Of a DNA stretch of 64,000 nucleotides, positions 18,149-29,569 are shown piece after piece. The stretch is from Shouchella oshimensis (lineage in GTDB: Bacteria; Bacillota; Bacilli; Bacillales; Bacillaceae_D). Numbering within the stretch: position 1 is the first letter of the stretch; every line of letters starts with the position of its first letter. The notes below the pieces were generated by a model. The model searched no databases. It saw only the letters and a program-made list of their open reading frames with translations, and was not told where the DNA came from. The position numbers and the translations under genes are program-made. The DNA lies in the NCBI RefSeq assembly GCF_002019765.1, contig NZ_KV917380.1, positions 2,328,667 to 2,392,666 on the forward strand, in the 5' to 3' direction.

Positions 18149-19675
18149 CTAACTGTATCTAAGCGAAAAAGCCTCCATACTAGAATCCCCTGTTGAACAA
18201 ATGAGCATAACTGTTTGTTCATTAGGAATGACATCTAGATCATACGGATCACGCAATACAAGTACGATACAGTCTTTATGGTGTAACCGATGCAAGAGCG
18301 TTTGCTGTTCATGAAATAAATGAGCATTAACGGTGCCTATGATGACAACATCTTTCGCATCGACTTTCTTTACGATTTGATCAATCTCTTGATTCGTTGG
18401 TCTTAATGATAGCGAAAAGGTTTCTACTTGTAAATCAACGAGTTTATTTTCTAATGTCACTCGTTTCCCTTCGGTTGAATCTGCAGGTGTTAGTGCTTCA
18501 AGATTAGGTAAAATTAGAGCATAAGAGAGATCTTTTTTTAAAGGAAGCAGCTTTTTTGGATCACGATCAAGATGAAGGCTTTCTTTTGAAAGCTCAATGG
18601 CTTTTTCTTTCCACAGATGTTCTGGTATTGGTACTGCCTTCTTGCGGTACGTTTGAATAGCCTTCTTTAATGAAGTTAATCGTGCAAGAGACTCATCTAT
18701 TCGTTCCTCTTGAATTCTACCTGTTTCTACCGCTTCTACTAGCCCATTAAACACTTCTTGCTGGAACGATGGAGAGTGACAAATTAAGAGCTGGTCTACC
18801 CCAGCTTCAATCGCAAGTACGCCAATATCTTTTGCAGGAAAATGATCTTTAATTGCACTCATCTCCATGTCGTCTGTACAAATAACCCCTTTAAAACCAA
18901 GCTTATTACGAAGAATGTCTGTCATCCAATAATGGGACATTGTTGCTGGCAAGCCGTTGGACTGGGGAATTTGATCATAAATAACATGGCTAACCATAAC
19001 GGCATCGACACCTGCTTTAATGGCTCGTTCAAATGGCGGGATTAACTTATTGAACAGATCTTCCTCACTTAAACTACAGACAACAGAACCTAGATGAGAA
19101 TCTGCCTCTGTCTCTCCATGACCTGGAAAATGTTTAGCTGTTGCCGCTACCCCAGCTTCATGTATTCCTTGTATGTACTTAGCTCCATATTCACTAACAA
19201 GCTCCGTATCCTCACCGTAGCTTCGAACACCGATAACAGAATTCTTACGATTCGTATTCACATCTAAAATAGGCGCCCAATCAATGGCAATGCCACATGC
19301 ATTCATCATGCTACCTAATAACTTGCCATTTTTATATGCAAGTTCAGGATTATGTTTTAACCCTAGAGCACGATTTCCTGGTACTGAGGGGTAGAATCGA
19401 TCTAGGGTAGACAGGGTTCCCCCTTCTTCATCAAGCGCCATTAGAAATGGATGTTCGTACCCTTTCTGTTTGTAAAAATGCTGCACATCGCGAAAGAGTG
19501 CTAGTAACTGCTCTTTATGCTCAATATTATAGGGGTAAATACTCATACCCCCAAACGGCAATTCATCAAAACGCTGATGAAACGTTTGATCAATGGTATT
19601 ACTTGGAGCACCCATTGAGAACAACATACCTACCTTTTCACGTATCGTTAAACGTTTCACTACTCTCGTCTCCAT
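18149..19675 (-). CDS. Glycoside hydrolase family 3, beta-N-acetylglucosaminidase (NagZ-like)
   Basis: A 508-residue GH3 enzyme without a signal peptide, so cytosolic. It shows ALDEEGGTLSTLDRF, the KHFPGHGETEADSH loop that carries the His/Asp catalytic dyad of NagZ enzymes, and the nucleophile Asp in VICTDDMEMSAI. A C-terminal domain (about 370-508) follows the barrel. It probably releases terminal beta-GlcNAc from chitobiose or muropeptide sugars imported by the adjacent ABC transporter. It follows the permease by 24 bp with GGGAG before the ATG. Residue use in the DEEGG motif (usually DQEGG) is a small departure. Confidence 0.87.
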   Translation of the reverse strand: METRVVKRLTIREKVGMLFSMGAPSNTIDQTFHQRFDELPFGGMSIYPYNIEHKEQLLALFRDVQHFYKQKGYEHPFLMALDEEGGTLSTLDRFYPSVPGNRALGLKHNPELAYKNGKLLGSMMNACGIAIDWAPILDVNTNRKNSVIGVRSYGEDTELVSEYGAKYIQGIHEAGVAATAKHFPGHGETEADSHLGSVVCSLSEEDLFNKLIPPFERAIKAGVDAVMVSHVIYDQIPQSNGLPATMSHYWMTDILRNKLGFKGVICTDDMEMSAIKDHFPAKDIGVLAIEAGVDQLLICHSPSFQQEVFNGLVEAVETGRIQEERIDESLARLTSLKKAIQTYRKKAVPIPEHLWKEKAIELSKESLHLDRDPKKLLPLKKDLSYALILPNLEALTPADSTEGKRVTLENKLVDLQVETFSLSLRPTNQEIDQIVKKVDAKDVVIIGTVNAHLFHEQQTLLHRLHHKDCIVLVLRDPYDLDVIPNEQTVMLICSTGDSSMEAFSLRYS

Positions 19676-19699
19676 ATCTACTCCCTCTTTTCAAGCATT

Positions 19700-20614
19700 T
19701 TAGGTTTTAATAGCGCCTGACACAAGGCCAGATATAATTTGCTTTTGGAAAAACACAAAAATAATAAACACTGGTAATAAGGATACGACCGAAGCCGCCA
19801 TTAAATGCCCCCAATTCGTATTGTTTAAGAAACTAAATTCTGCTAGACCAAGGGGAATGGTCCTCATTTCTGGTGACGTTGTTAAAATAAGTGGTGAGAG
19901 GAAGTCATTCCATGAATTCAAAAATGTCATAATAACTAATACAGCAACAATCGGTTTCGCTAACGGAAAAATAATTTGCCAAACGATTCGAAATTCAGAA
20001 GCCCCATCTACTTTTGCCGCGTAAATTAATTCATCAGGTAATCCTGAAATGTATTGGCGCATTAAGAAAATCCCAAACGGCGTCACAAGAGTTGGTACAA
20101 TAAGGGCTTTATACGTATCAATCCAGCCAATATTTTGCATTAATTGAAAAACGGGAATCATGGTTACCTGAAACGGAATCATAAAGCTTGTAAGAACCAA
20201 TATGAAGATCAAGTTTTTTCCTGGAAACGTCATTTTTGCAAATGTATAACCTACCATTGTACAAAAAAACACATTTCCGATTACGATTGAAGAAGAAACA
20301 AATAAACTATTCCCTAGGTATCGTGCAAAATTTCCGTTTGCAAGAACAGCGGCATAATTATCAAATGAAGGGTTTCTTGGCAGAATATCTGCAAGTGTTC
20401 TTAAAACAACGCCATCCGTTTTAATGGAAATACTGACCATATACAAAAACGGGATTAGCATAACACTTAATGGAATGAACAAAAGAATGAATAGTAATAG
20501 TTCTCTTGGTTTGTAATCAAATGCCTTTCTTTTACGCTTCTTACTTGGCGGAATAGGCGCGACCTGTTCCTTCATAAGCAGCGGTGCTTTCGGCTGGTGA
20601 GATGGCTGATTCAT
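19700..20614 (-). CDS. Sugar ABC transporter permease (MalG type)
   Basis: A 304-residue inner-membrane permease with six membrane segments after a basic cytoplasmic N-terminus (1-33, PPSKKRKRKAFDYK). The EAA loop that contacts the ATPase reads DELIYAAKVDGASEFRIVWQ. It belongs to the carbohydrate uptake-1 (MalG-like) group. It overlaps the stop of the upstream permease by one base. No ATPase gene is present in this operon; in Bacillus a shared MsmX-type ATPase commonly energises such transporters, which I infer here. Confidence 0.88.
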   Translation of the reverse strand: MNQPSHQPKAPLLMKEQVAPIPPSKKRKRKAFDYKPRELLLFILLFIPLSVMLIPFLYMVSISIKTDGVVLRTLADILPRNPSFDNYAAVLANGNFARYLGNSLFVSSSIVIGNVFFCTMVGYTFAKMTFPGKNLIFILVLTSFMIPFQVTMIPVFQLMQNIGWIDTYKALIVPTLVTPFGIFLMRQYISGLPDELIYAAKVDGASEFRIVWQIIFPLAKPIVAVLVIMTFLNSWNDFLSPLILTTSPEMRTIPLGLAEFSFLNNTNWGHLMAASVVSLLPVFIIFVFFQKQIISGLVSGAIKT

Positions 20615-21498
20615 TAATCTCCAACCCCCTTATTAATACCCATTATTTTTAGCATTAAAAGTGAAATACCCATAATAATAACGAACAGCACATAGGCAGT
20701 GGCTGACGCTGGACCAAATTGGAATTGTTTAAACGCTTCTTCATATAAATAGAATACAATTGTAGTCGTCGCATTTAATGGCCCTCCACTTGTCAACGTA
20801 TATACTTCTGGAAATACTTGAAACGTGTTGATCGTATTAATGACAATAACGACAATCGCAATTTGACGAATGTGCGGAAGGGTCACATGCCAGAACTGTT
20901 TCCACCTTGAAGCCCCATCAACTGTTGCAGCTTCGTATAAATCTTTCGGTATGGACTGTAATCCCGCTAAGAAGATTAACATGTAAAAACCGCAAGACAT
21001 CCATACGGACAAGCCCATTAACGATGCGAGGGCGGTTCTTGTATCCATTAACCAATTCATCGTTGGTAACTGAAAGAGGTTTAATACCATATTGAGAAAA
21101 CCAGACGGGGAATACATAAAATTAAACATCATTGAGACAACGATAATAGACGTAACCGTTGGTAAAAAAAAGCCTACTCGGAAAAAGTTTTTAAATGGAA
21201 TTCGTTGATTGACAGCAAGCGCTAATACGAGTGCAATGGAGACGGTAAATGGGATCGTTCCTACAACATAAATGAATGTATTCAAGAGCGCCCTTCCAAA
21301 AACCGGGTCTTGTAGTAAATTACGATAGTTTTCTAACCCAACAAAGTCCATCTCGCCTCGCAAAATTTTTACATCATGAAAACTATAAATAAAGGATTGT
21401 ATTAATGGATAGACACTAAATACAGCAAATAATAAGAACCAAGGCAACAAAAAGACATAAGCCATCTTGTTACGCTTCATTTCTGTCCAAGTTTGCAT
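20614..21498 (-). CDS. Sugar ABC transporter permease (MalF type)
   Basis: A 294-residue permease with six membrane segments. The EAA motif is LYEAATVDGASRWKQFWHVT. It pairs with the MalG-type permease encoded immediately downstream. The start has GGAGGTG seven bases upstream. A stable hairpin in the 57-bp gap to the upstream binding-protein gene probably lowers permease expression relative to the binding protein. Confidence 0.88.
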   Translation of the reverse strand: MQTWTEMKRNKMAYVFLLPWFLLFAVFSVYPLIQSFIYSFHDVKILRGEMDFVGLENYRNLLQDPVFGRALLNTFIYVVGTIPFTVSIALVLALAVNQRIPFKNFFRVGFFLPTVTSIIVVSMMFNFMYSPSGFLNMVLNLFQLPTMNWLMDTRTALASLMGLSVWMSCGFYMLIFLAGLQSIPKDLYEAATVDGASRWKQFWHVTLPHIRQIAIVVIVINTINTFQVFPEVYTLTSGGPLNATTTIVFYLYEEAFKQFQFGPASATAYVLFVIIMGISLLMLKIMGINKGVGD

Positions 21499-21511
21499 CG
21501 CTACACCTCCA

Positions 21512-21545
21512 TGAAAAAGGGCATCCCTCGCTTAGTACGAGGGAT
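21512..21545 (-). terminator. Intercistronic hairpin between binding protein and permeases
   Basis: ATCCCTCG (21523-21530) pairs perfectly with CGAGGGAT (21538-21545). On the minus strand the stem is followed after four bases by TTTTT, so it is a partial terminator or a 3' stabiliser of the binding-protein mRNA, as often seen after binding-protein genes. Confidence 0.65.
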
Positions 21546-21555
21546 TTCACTTTTG

Positions 21556-22809
21556 TTACAGCTCATTTTCAATCTTGTCATGTGCTTGATTTAAAGATTT
21601 TTCTGGATCAACATCATTGAGTAATGTCTGTTCAACTGCTTCAACGACATGTCGACTAATTGACTGCCATTCGGTAATCGCTGGAGATGACTTCGCACTT
21701 TCTAACTGACCAGCAAAAACAGAAAGCTGTGGATGTTCATCAAAAAACGCATGTTCTTCTACTCCTGGAACGGCTGCAAACATTGAACCAATCCGCTGCA
21801 TATGATCAAGAGCTTGCTCTTCAGAAGCCACGTGTTGCATCAATTTAAACGCTTCTTCCTTATGATCCGATCCTTCTGGAATAACTAAGATCTCACCTCC
21901 AGCAAAACTAGAAGCTGTAGACTGCGCGCCATCAGGAATTGGTGCAACGTCAAAGTTCAGCTCCGGGGCATCTCTCGGAATGGAGAATACACCCCAAGCT
22001 CCAGAAAAAGACATGCCGATATTACCAGCTCGGAATTCACTATCAATAACTTCACTTTGAGAAACAAGTGAGTAGTTGCTCATTTCTTTATAAAATTCAA
22101 GCGCTTCAATCATTTCTGGAGAATTAATCGTGCTGGCCGTTTGATCTTCATTTAAGACGTCCGCTCCATTACTCCATGCTGTAGCCATAAAATAATGCCA
22201 TGTTGCTTCTGGTTCACCGGCATGAATACCAAATCCAGAAGCATCTGTATTTTCTTCTATTTGCTTCGCGTATTCGAGCATTTCATCCCAGTTTTCAGGT
22301 GGACGGTTAGGGTCCAATCCTGCCTCTTCAAATAAATCTGTATTTATATACATAGCTCGTGACGACATTAGCCACGGCATGCCGTACACTTCATCTTGGT
22401 ATGTAACGGTATCCCAGTTGACGTGATTGTTGTAAATCGGCTCTACTAAGTCAGATACGTTGGCAAGTACACCCTCTTCTACAAAATTGGCAAACCATGT
22501 ATCTCCAAGTTCAATGACATCCGGTACCGAGTTTCCTGCAAATGCAGTAGTAATTTGTTCAAGACCGTTATCCCAAGTCAATTGACGTAGGTTAACTTGA
22601 ATGTTTGGGTTCTCTTCAATAAATGAGTCAATTACTGGATTGATGGTGTTCTCGCCGTTCGGATCATCCTCACCAGTAAAAAACCAAAAATCAAGTGTAA
22701 TGTCTTCATCGCCACTAGTCGTGCTTCCTTCTTCACTTCCACTATTACATGCAGTAAGCATCATGGTTAAACTACCAAACATCGCCGCATATTTTAGATA
22801 TTTCTTCAT
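21556..22809 (-). CDS. Sugar ABC transporter substrate-binding lipoprotein
   Basis: A 417-residue extracellular solute-binding protein of the family 1 (MalE-like) type. The signal peptide ends in a lipobox TACN with Cys21, so it is membrane-anchored outside. The core shows LDFWFFTGEDDPNGENTINP, and GMPWLMSSRAMYINTDLFEE, typical of the group. It is the first gene of the operon sbp - permease - permease - GH3 - ROK. The GlcNAc-type GH3 partner suggests a GlcNAc-containing oligosaccharide as substrate, which is inference. AGGGGG lies upstream of the ATG at slightly long spacing. Confidence 0.88.
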   Translation of the reverse strand: MKKYLKYAAMFGSLTMMLTACNSGSEEGSTTSGDEDITLDFWFFTGEDDPNGENTINPVIDSFIEENPNIQVNLRQLTWDNGLEQITTAFAGNSVPDVIELGDTWFANFVEEGVLANVSDLVEPIYNNHVNWDTVTYQDEVYGMPWLMSSRAMYINTDLFEEAGLDPNRPPENWDEMLEYAKQIEENTDASGFGIHAGEPEATWHYFMATAWSNGADVLNEDQTASTINSPEMIEALEFYKEMSNYSLVSQSEVIDSEFRAGNIGMSFSGAWGVFSIPRDAPELNFDVAPIPDGAQSTASSFAGGEILVIPEGSDHKEEAFKLMQHVASEEQALDHMQRIGSMFAAVPGVEEHAFFDEHPQLSVFAGQLESAKSSPAITEWQSISRHVVEAVEQTLLNDVDPEKSLNQAHDKIENEL

Positions 22810-22898
22810 CCTATTAATTCCCCCTAATTAATTTTTCCAATGGACGTATTAATTAAATGTAGGAAGACTAAGCCGTTTGTCCAGTAGAAGATGACGTA

Positions 22899-22932
22899 AT
22901 TGTAGTTGATTCGTTTTTAATTGTCAATTAAA
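22899..22932 (-). promoter_or_regulatory. Sugar operon promoter with overlapping palindromic operator
   Basis: On the minus strand: -35 TTGACA (22922-22927), exactly 17 bp, then -10 TACAAT (22899-22904). A perfect 7-3-7 inverted repeat TTTAATT-GTC-AATTAAA (22916-22932) overlaps the -35, a placement suited to repression by the operon's ROK protein. The leader to the ATG is about 80 nt. Confidence 0.75.
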
Positions 22933-23322
22933 TTTTTATTTTCTAATATCAATCGCTTCCAAGTGGATTCTTGTATTTATTGTTTTCCGACTTTTTGATA
23001 TACTAGAAATCAAACATATAAAACCTCATTCCTCTCTTTATTTTCAATTTTAATAGACCTACTCGATTCGCCTTTAATAGATAGAGAACCATTTGAAAGA
23101 ATGTCACCTTTCTTATTGTCTTTTACGAAAACGATAGTCTATCAATAGTACCCTTCTTTTATCAATTATGTCTCTCACTTACTTTATTCTTCTATCCATT
23201 ACTTTGTTTAATTGAAACACCTCCATTCTTCTTTCATCCTGTTTTCCTACACTCAAATGGGGCTTTACGACAAAAGATTTACAGGGATAAAAGATAATCC
23301 TTTTCAAACACAGCAAAATTTA

Positions 23323-23351
23323 TTATAATGATTACATAATAATAATTATTA
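23323..23351 (+). promoter_or_regulatory. Tandem PerR-like boxes over the katG promoter
   Basis: TTATAATGATTACAT (23323-23337) matches the B. subtilis PerR box TTATAATNATTATAA at 12 of 14 defined positions and includes a -10 TATAAT (23324-23329). Sharing one base with it, TAATAATAATTATTA (23337-23351) is a perfect palindrome about a central A and matches at 12 of 14. The latter also scores equally against the Fur box, so the assignment to PerR rests on the downstream catalase. Confidence 0.65.
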
Positions 23352-23373
23352 CCTAATAGTTGATTTTAGGTGA

Positions 23374-25641
<2,268 letters not shown>

Positions 25642-25650
25642 AAATAAGAG

Positions 25651-25703
25651 AAAAAAAGCTGTCCCATAGAGTCATTTAGACTGTACATGGGTTCAGCTTT
25701 TTA
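25651..25703 (+). terminator. katG terminator
   Basis: A long imperfect stem (AAAAAGCTGTCCCAT near 25653-25667 with ATGGGTTCAGCTTTTT near 25687-25702) ends in a T-run, shortly after the katG stop. Confidence 0.8.
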
Positions 25704-25794
25704 TTTTGCCACGTATCTTCACTTTCAGCCTACAAACGTGCAAATGAACATACAACATGAGTGCTCCTCTTTTCCCTTATTGTTTTCAGCAAAA

Positions 25795-26069
25795 GAGGCT
25801 GGGACGTAACGAAAAGTAGTATTTGAAAAGACGAATAGTCTAAAAGATGCTGAGTAGTACCGCTACAGAAGAATCCTTCGCTTTCCGGGGACACGGCCTC
25901 AGCCTCCTCCGTGGAAAACCGCCACTCCAGAGTCTTCAGACACGTGCTGATCCCCCAGGAGTCTTTGGATTCTCCTTCCGCTCATGTTCCTATAAAACAA
26001 ACGACGAACGTTCCTATTTTCAGGAATGTTCGTCGTTTTGGTCTGTCTATCTACTTTTGTCCCAACCTC
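25795..26069. repeat. MITE-like dispersed repeat, copy 2
   Basis: A 275-bp element very similar to 7686-7950 in the same orientation. Terminal inverted repeats are GAGGCTGGGAC (25795-25805) and GTCCCAACCTC (26059-26069), ten of eleven positions pairing, followed inward by a shared AAAAGTAG on both sides. The internal stem is 25999-26015 with 26022-26038. Relative to copy 1 the T-A pair near the stem base is C-G here, a compensatory change. It lies just downstream of the nhaC stop codon. Confidence 0.87.
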
Positions 26070-26079
26070 TATCATTCGC

Positions 26080-27453
26080 TTACGATTCTGTTGACTTTCC
26101 AACGCCTATTCCAAGATAGCCGAAAAGAACGGTTAAGATTGGCGATAAAAAGAGAAAAAAAGCAAAAGGAATGTAATCCATAACCGCTACACCTAATGTA
26201 GACGCAAAGAAAGCACCACTAACTCCCCACGGTATAAGTGGATTAACAAGTGTACCTGCATCTTCAAGGGTTCTTGATAAATTCTTTTTTGCGATATTCA
26301 AGCGTTCATAATGCATTTCAAATGCTTTACTAGGTAGCAAAATAGATAGGTATTGCTCGCCAGTTAACGCATTTACACTAATGGAAGAGGCCGCCGTTGC
26401 ACCGATAAGATTTCCTCTATTTGATAGAAATGAACGAAAGAACTCCAATAACCCATCAATTAATCCGATTCGTTGAATTAGACTACCAAGCAAAAGTGCA
26501 ATGATGACGAGGGAAATGGACCACATCATTGATTGTAAACCACCAGCATCTACAATCGCATTAATTGCATCGTTTCCTGTTTCTAAGATGAAGCCATGCT
26601 GTACAACAGTGAACCATTCACTAATAAGCCAATTTCCTTGAACAAGACCTACCGTTAACAAACCGGTTAAAATCCCTACCACAAGAGCTGGCACTGTCGG
26701 AAAGCGAATGAACGCGAGAATCACAACAATTAGTGGAGATAAAAGCGTTAAAAAACTAATGGAAAAAGACGCATCAAGTGTTGTTAGCATTTCTTGAATC
26801 CCTTCTATAGTAGTCGTTGAGTAAGAACGACCAATAAAAAAGAAAATAATTAAGGTAATGATGAAACTTGGAATTGTTGTCCACATCAGATGACGAATGT
26901 GAACAAAGAGGTCTACCCCTGTTACGCCAGACGCCAGATTTGTTGTATCTGATAAAGGCGACATTTTATCTCCGAAACAAGCACCACAAATGATAGCACC
27001 TGCAGCCATGGCTGGGTTTACTCCTAACGCTAAACCAATTCCCATCATCGCTACGCCAACTGAACCGATCGTTGTAAAAGAACTGCCAGTAAAGCTTGAT
27101 ACGATCATGCAAATCATAAGCGCACTCACAGCAAACCATTCTGGTGTTATAAATGTAAGTCCATAAAACAAAATAGTTGGAACCGTTCCACTCATCATCC
27201 AAACAGCAATGACAATCCCGACTAACGACAAAATAATAATCGCTTTTGTTCCGTCTGTCACGCCTTTTATCATGGCTTTTTCAAGTTGATCCCATTTAAT
27301 ATTAAGAAAAAGACCAATAATACTTACAACAACGAGACAGATTAATAGCGGAATATGTGGCTCAGCTTGAAAAGCTGTCATGCTTGTAATGATAAGCGCC
27401 ATCATCAACGCTAGTAACAAAACAGATGAGCCAATCGATAACTTCTTTTCCAT
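26080..27453 (-). CDS. nhaC: NhaC-family Na+/H+ antiporter
   Basis: A 457-residue membrane protein with 11-12 membrane segments of the NhaC family. Typical stretches are GSSFTTIGSVGVAMMGIG, ICGACFGDKMSPLSDTTNLA and TLVNPLIPWGVSGAF. NhaC proteins exchange internal Na+ for external protons and support pH homeostasis in alkaliphilic bacilli. The close relative MleN couples malate and lactate; sequence inspection cannot fully exclude that, though no malate enzyme is adjacent. The ATG has AGGAGG upstream. It is transcribed alone, towards the repeat at 25795-26069, whose hairpin may act as terminator. Confidence 0.82.
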   Translation of the reverse strand: MEKKLSIGSSVLLLALMMALIITSMTAFQAEPHIPLLICLVVVSIIGLFLNIKWDQLEKAMIKGVTDGTKAIIILSLVGIVIAVWMMSGTVPTILFYGLTFITPEWFAVSALMICMIVSSFTGSSFTTIGSVGVAMMGIGLALGVNPAMAAGAIICGACFGDKMSPLSDTTNLASGVTGVDLFVHIRHLMWTTIPSFIITLIIFFFIGRSYSTTTIEGIQEMLTTLDASFSISFLTLLSPLIVVILAFIRFPTVPALVVGILTGLLTVGLVQGNWLISEWFTVVQHGFILETGNDAINAIVDAGGLQSMMWSISLVIIALLLGSLIQRIGLIDGLLEFFRSFLSNRGNLIGATAASSISVNALTGEQYLSILLPSKAFEMHYERLNIAKKNLSRTLEDAGTLVNPLIPWGVSGAFFASTLGVAVMDYIPFAFFLFLSPILTVLFGYLGIGVGKSTES

Positions 27454-27714
27454 CTATTGTATTCCTCCTACTTCCCTATAAACACTTTATCGCTTTTATG
27501 CTTTTATGCAATAAAGTTACTAAGTGTTTATCTTAACGAACCTTTTTCCATTCGTCAATAGCCTTTCTTCGGTACAGTTTTCCGCAAAAAGAAAGAAATC
27601 CCTGCTTTTCCTTTATAATAATCTAAGATTCTCTTACTCAATAGAGCCTAATCCGATTAAATATAAAGGACAGAGGGTATAACAATCGTTAGCACATGTA
27701 AGGAGGAAACGAAT

Positions 27715-29160
27715 ATGGCAAACAAACCGGTCATTGCGATAAGTGGAGCTAGTGGCTATATTGGAAAGAACTTAATGAATCAATTGAAAGATAAGGCCCA
27801 TATTATCGCTTTGTCTCGCTCCATAGAACACAAGGAAAATACTAATGATCTCACATGGAGACAAGCCGACTTATTTTCTCTTGGCGATGCAGAATCTGCT
27901 TTAGAAGGAGTGGATTACGCTGTCTATCTTGTACATTCCATGTTGCCATCCGCACGTTTAACACAAGCAAAATTTGAAGATATGGATTTTATCCTTGCTG
28001 ACAATTTCGCTCAAGCTGCTTCGAAAAATAATGTCAAACAAATTATTTATTTAAGTGGCATTCTACCTGAAAACGAAAAAGAGCTTTCACGACATTTAGA
28101 AAGTCGTCGTGAAGTAGAAATGGTTCTTAATGCTTATAATGTCCCTGTTACGACCGTACGTGCTGGCCTCATCGTTGGACCTAGTGGCTCCTCATTTCCA
28201 ATTGTGAAGAAATTGGTGAAACGGCTTCCGTTTATGGCGCTTCCAAAATGGACAAGACAAAAAACACAGCCAGTTGCGTTACCAGATGTTCTCCATGCTT
28301 TAGATGGATCCATTGGTAACGAAGACGTTTCTGGACGTTCGTTTGACGTTGCTGGTCCTGAAGTAATGACGTACCGAGAGATGATGATCGAAACGGCTGA
28401 TGTAATGGGTAAAAAACGCTCTATGCTAAATGTTCCTTTTATGTCTGTTAAGCTATCAAGATTATGGGTATCAGTAACAACAGGAACGCCAAAAGAAATG
28501 GTGTACCCGTTAATTGAAAGTCTAGTTCATCCAATGGTTGCTGAAGCGTCACGTATGCATCCAGATCTTAGTTACGGTAAAACAACTTTTCGCGATGCTG
28601 CTCTCGCTGCAATTGAAGAAGAAAATAAACAATCAAAAAAGCCTACTACGAGAAAGAAAAAAGAAGCCAAAACGATTGCCGACGTCCGATCCATTCAACG
28701 TGTACCGCTTCCAGAAGACCATAGTGCTGAGTGGTTAGGTCGTTATTATTTACAATGGCTAGAAAAACAAGGCCGCCCTTTTCTCAGCGCCAAAAGTGAC
28801 CAGCCCGACAAAACATCCATTTATTTACTGAATAAAAAACTGCTTGAGTTCACTTATGCTAAAGAACGAAGCCATAAACAACGCGCCCTTTATTATATAA
28901 CAGGAGGCGCCTTCGCTAATGTTAATGCTGAACCCGGTAGAGGTCGAATGGAATTTCGCAAAATTCCATATAAAAATGAATGTATGATTGCTATTCATGA
29001 ATACCAACCTTCACTCCCGTGGATCCTTTATACATTAACACAGGCGAAAATGCATATATGGGTCATGTTTTTATTTAAACGGCATTTACAACGGATGATT
29101 AGAACAAATCTACTCCTTTCAGAAACACATGAGCAGTTTCTTTTAAATCGTCCTAAATGA
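27715..29160 (+). CDS. Atypical SDR / NAD(P)-binding protein with extra C-terminal domain
   Basis: A 481-residue protein. Residues 1-300 form an extended/atypical SDR Rossmann domain with the dinucleotide motif ISGASGYIGKN at 9-19 and VRAGLIVGPSGSSFP further on; the classical YxxxK catalytic pair is not obvious, which is common in atypical SDRs (YbjT-like). A basic linker (about 308-325, KKPTTRKKKEAK) leads to a C-terminal part of ~155 residues that resembles no domain I can name. The reaction is unknown. AAGGAGG precedes the ATG; the gene is monocistronic or co-transcribed with the SufT-like gene 39 bp downstream. Confidence 0.75.
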   Translation: MANKPVIAISGASGYIGKNLMNQLKDKAHIIALSRSIEHKENTNDLTWRQADLFSLGDAESALEGVDYAVYLVHSMLPSARLTQAKFEDMDFILADNFAQAASKNNVKQIIYLSGILPENEKELSRHLESRREVEMVLNAYNVPVTTVRAGLIVGPSGSSFPIVKKLVKRLPFMALPKWTRQKTQPVALPDVLHALDGSIGNEDVSGRSFDVAGPEVMTYREMMIETADVMGKKRSMLNVPFMSVKLSRLWVSVTTGTPKEMVYPLIESLVHPMVAEASRMHPDLSYGKTTFRDAALAAIEEENKQSKKPTTRKKKEAKTIADVRSIQRVPLPEDHSAEWLGRYYLQWLEKQGRPFLSAKSDQPDKTSIYLLNKKLLEFTYAKERSHKQRALYYITGGAFANVNAEPGRGRMEFRKIPYKNECMIAIHEYQPSLPWILYTLTQAKMHIWVMFLFKRHLQRMIRTNLLLSETHEQFLLNRPK

Positions 29161-29199
29161 TTGCTATACTAGAAGTATACTGATTTCGGAGGTGTTTTT

Positions 29200-29535
29200 A
29201 TGCCGACAGAACAAGAGTTAAGAGAAACAAAAGATCGTGTGATGGCTGAGCTCGAAAACGTCATCGACCCTGAACTCGGCATTGATATCGTCAATTTAGG
29301 TCTTGTATACGATGTTCATTTAGATGAACACGTTAATGCTGAAATTGAGATGACGCTAACGGCTATGGGCTGTCCCTTAGCAGGAACGATTGTATCAGAT
29401 GTTAAAAACTCTCTTAAAGAACTTCAAGAATTAGGTGAGCTTGGCGACGTTGAAGTCAACATTGTTTGGAGCCCACCTTGGACAAAGGATAAAATGTCTC
29501 GATATGCGAAGATTGCATTAGGCGTTACCGACTAA
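29200..29535 (+). CDS. Iron-sulfur assembly factor of the SufT/MIP18 (DUF59) family
   Basis: A 111-residue cytosolic protein of the DUF59 family, close in length to B. subtilis YitW. It has the signature DPELGIDIVNLGLVYDV and the conserved cysteine in MTLTAMGCPLAGTI, which in relatives takes part in Fe-S maturation. The final VVWSPPW-like stretch (NIVWSPPWTKDKMS) is also typical. CGGAGGTG precedes the ATG. Confidence 0.88.
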   Translation: MPTEQELRETKDRVMAELENVIDPELGIDIVNLGLVYDVHLDEHVNAEIEMTLTAMGCPLAGTIVSDVKNSLKELQELGELGDVEVNIVWSPPWTKDKMSRYAKIALGVTD

Positions 29536-29540
29536 CCGAA

Positions 29541-29569
29541 CAAGCGTAGTCTCCATTCGACTACGCTTG
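29541..29569. terminator. Terminator between convergent genes
   Basis: A perfect 11-bp stem CAAGCGTAGTC (29541-29551) with GACTACGCTTG (29559-29569) lies between the SufT-like gene and the convergent HTH-F1-beta gene. T-runs are weak, so termination efficiency is uncertain. Confidence 0.65.
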
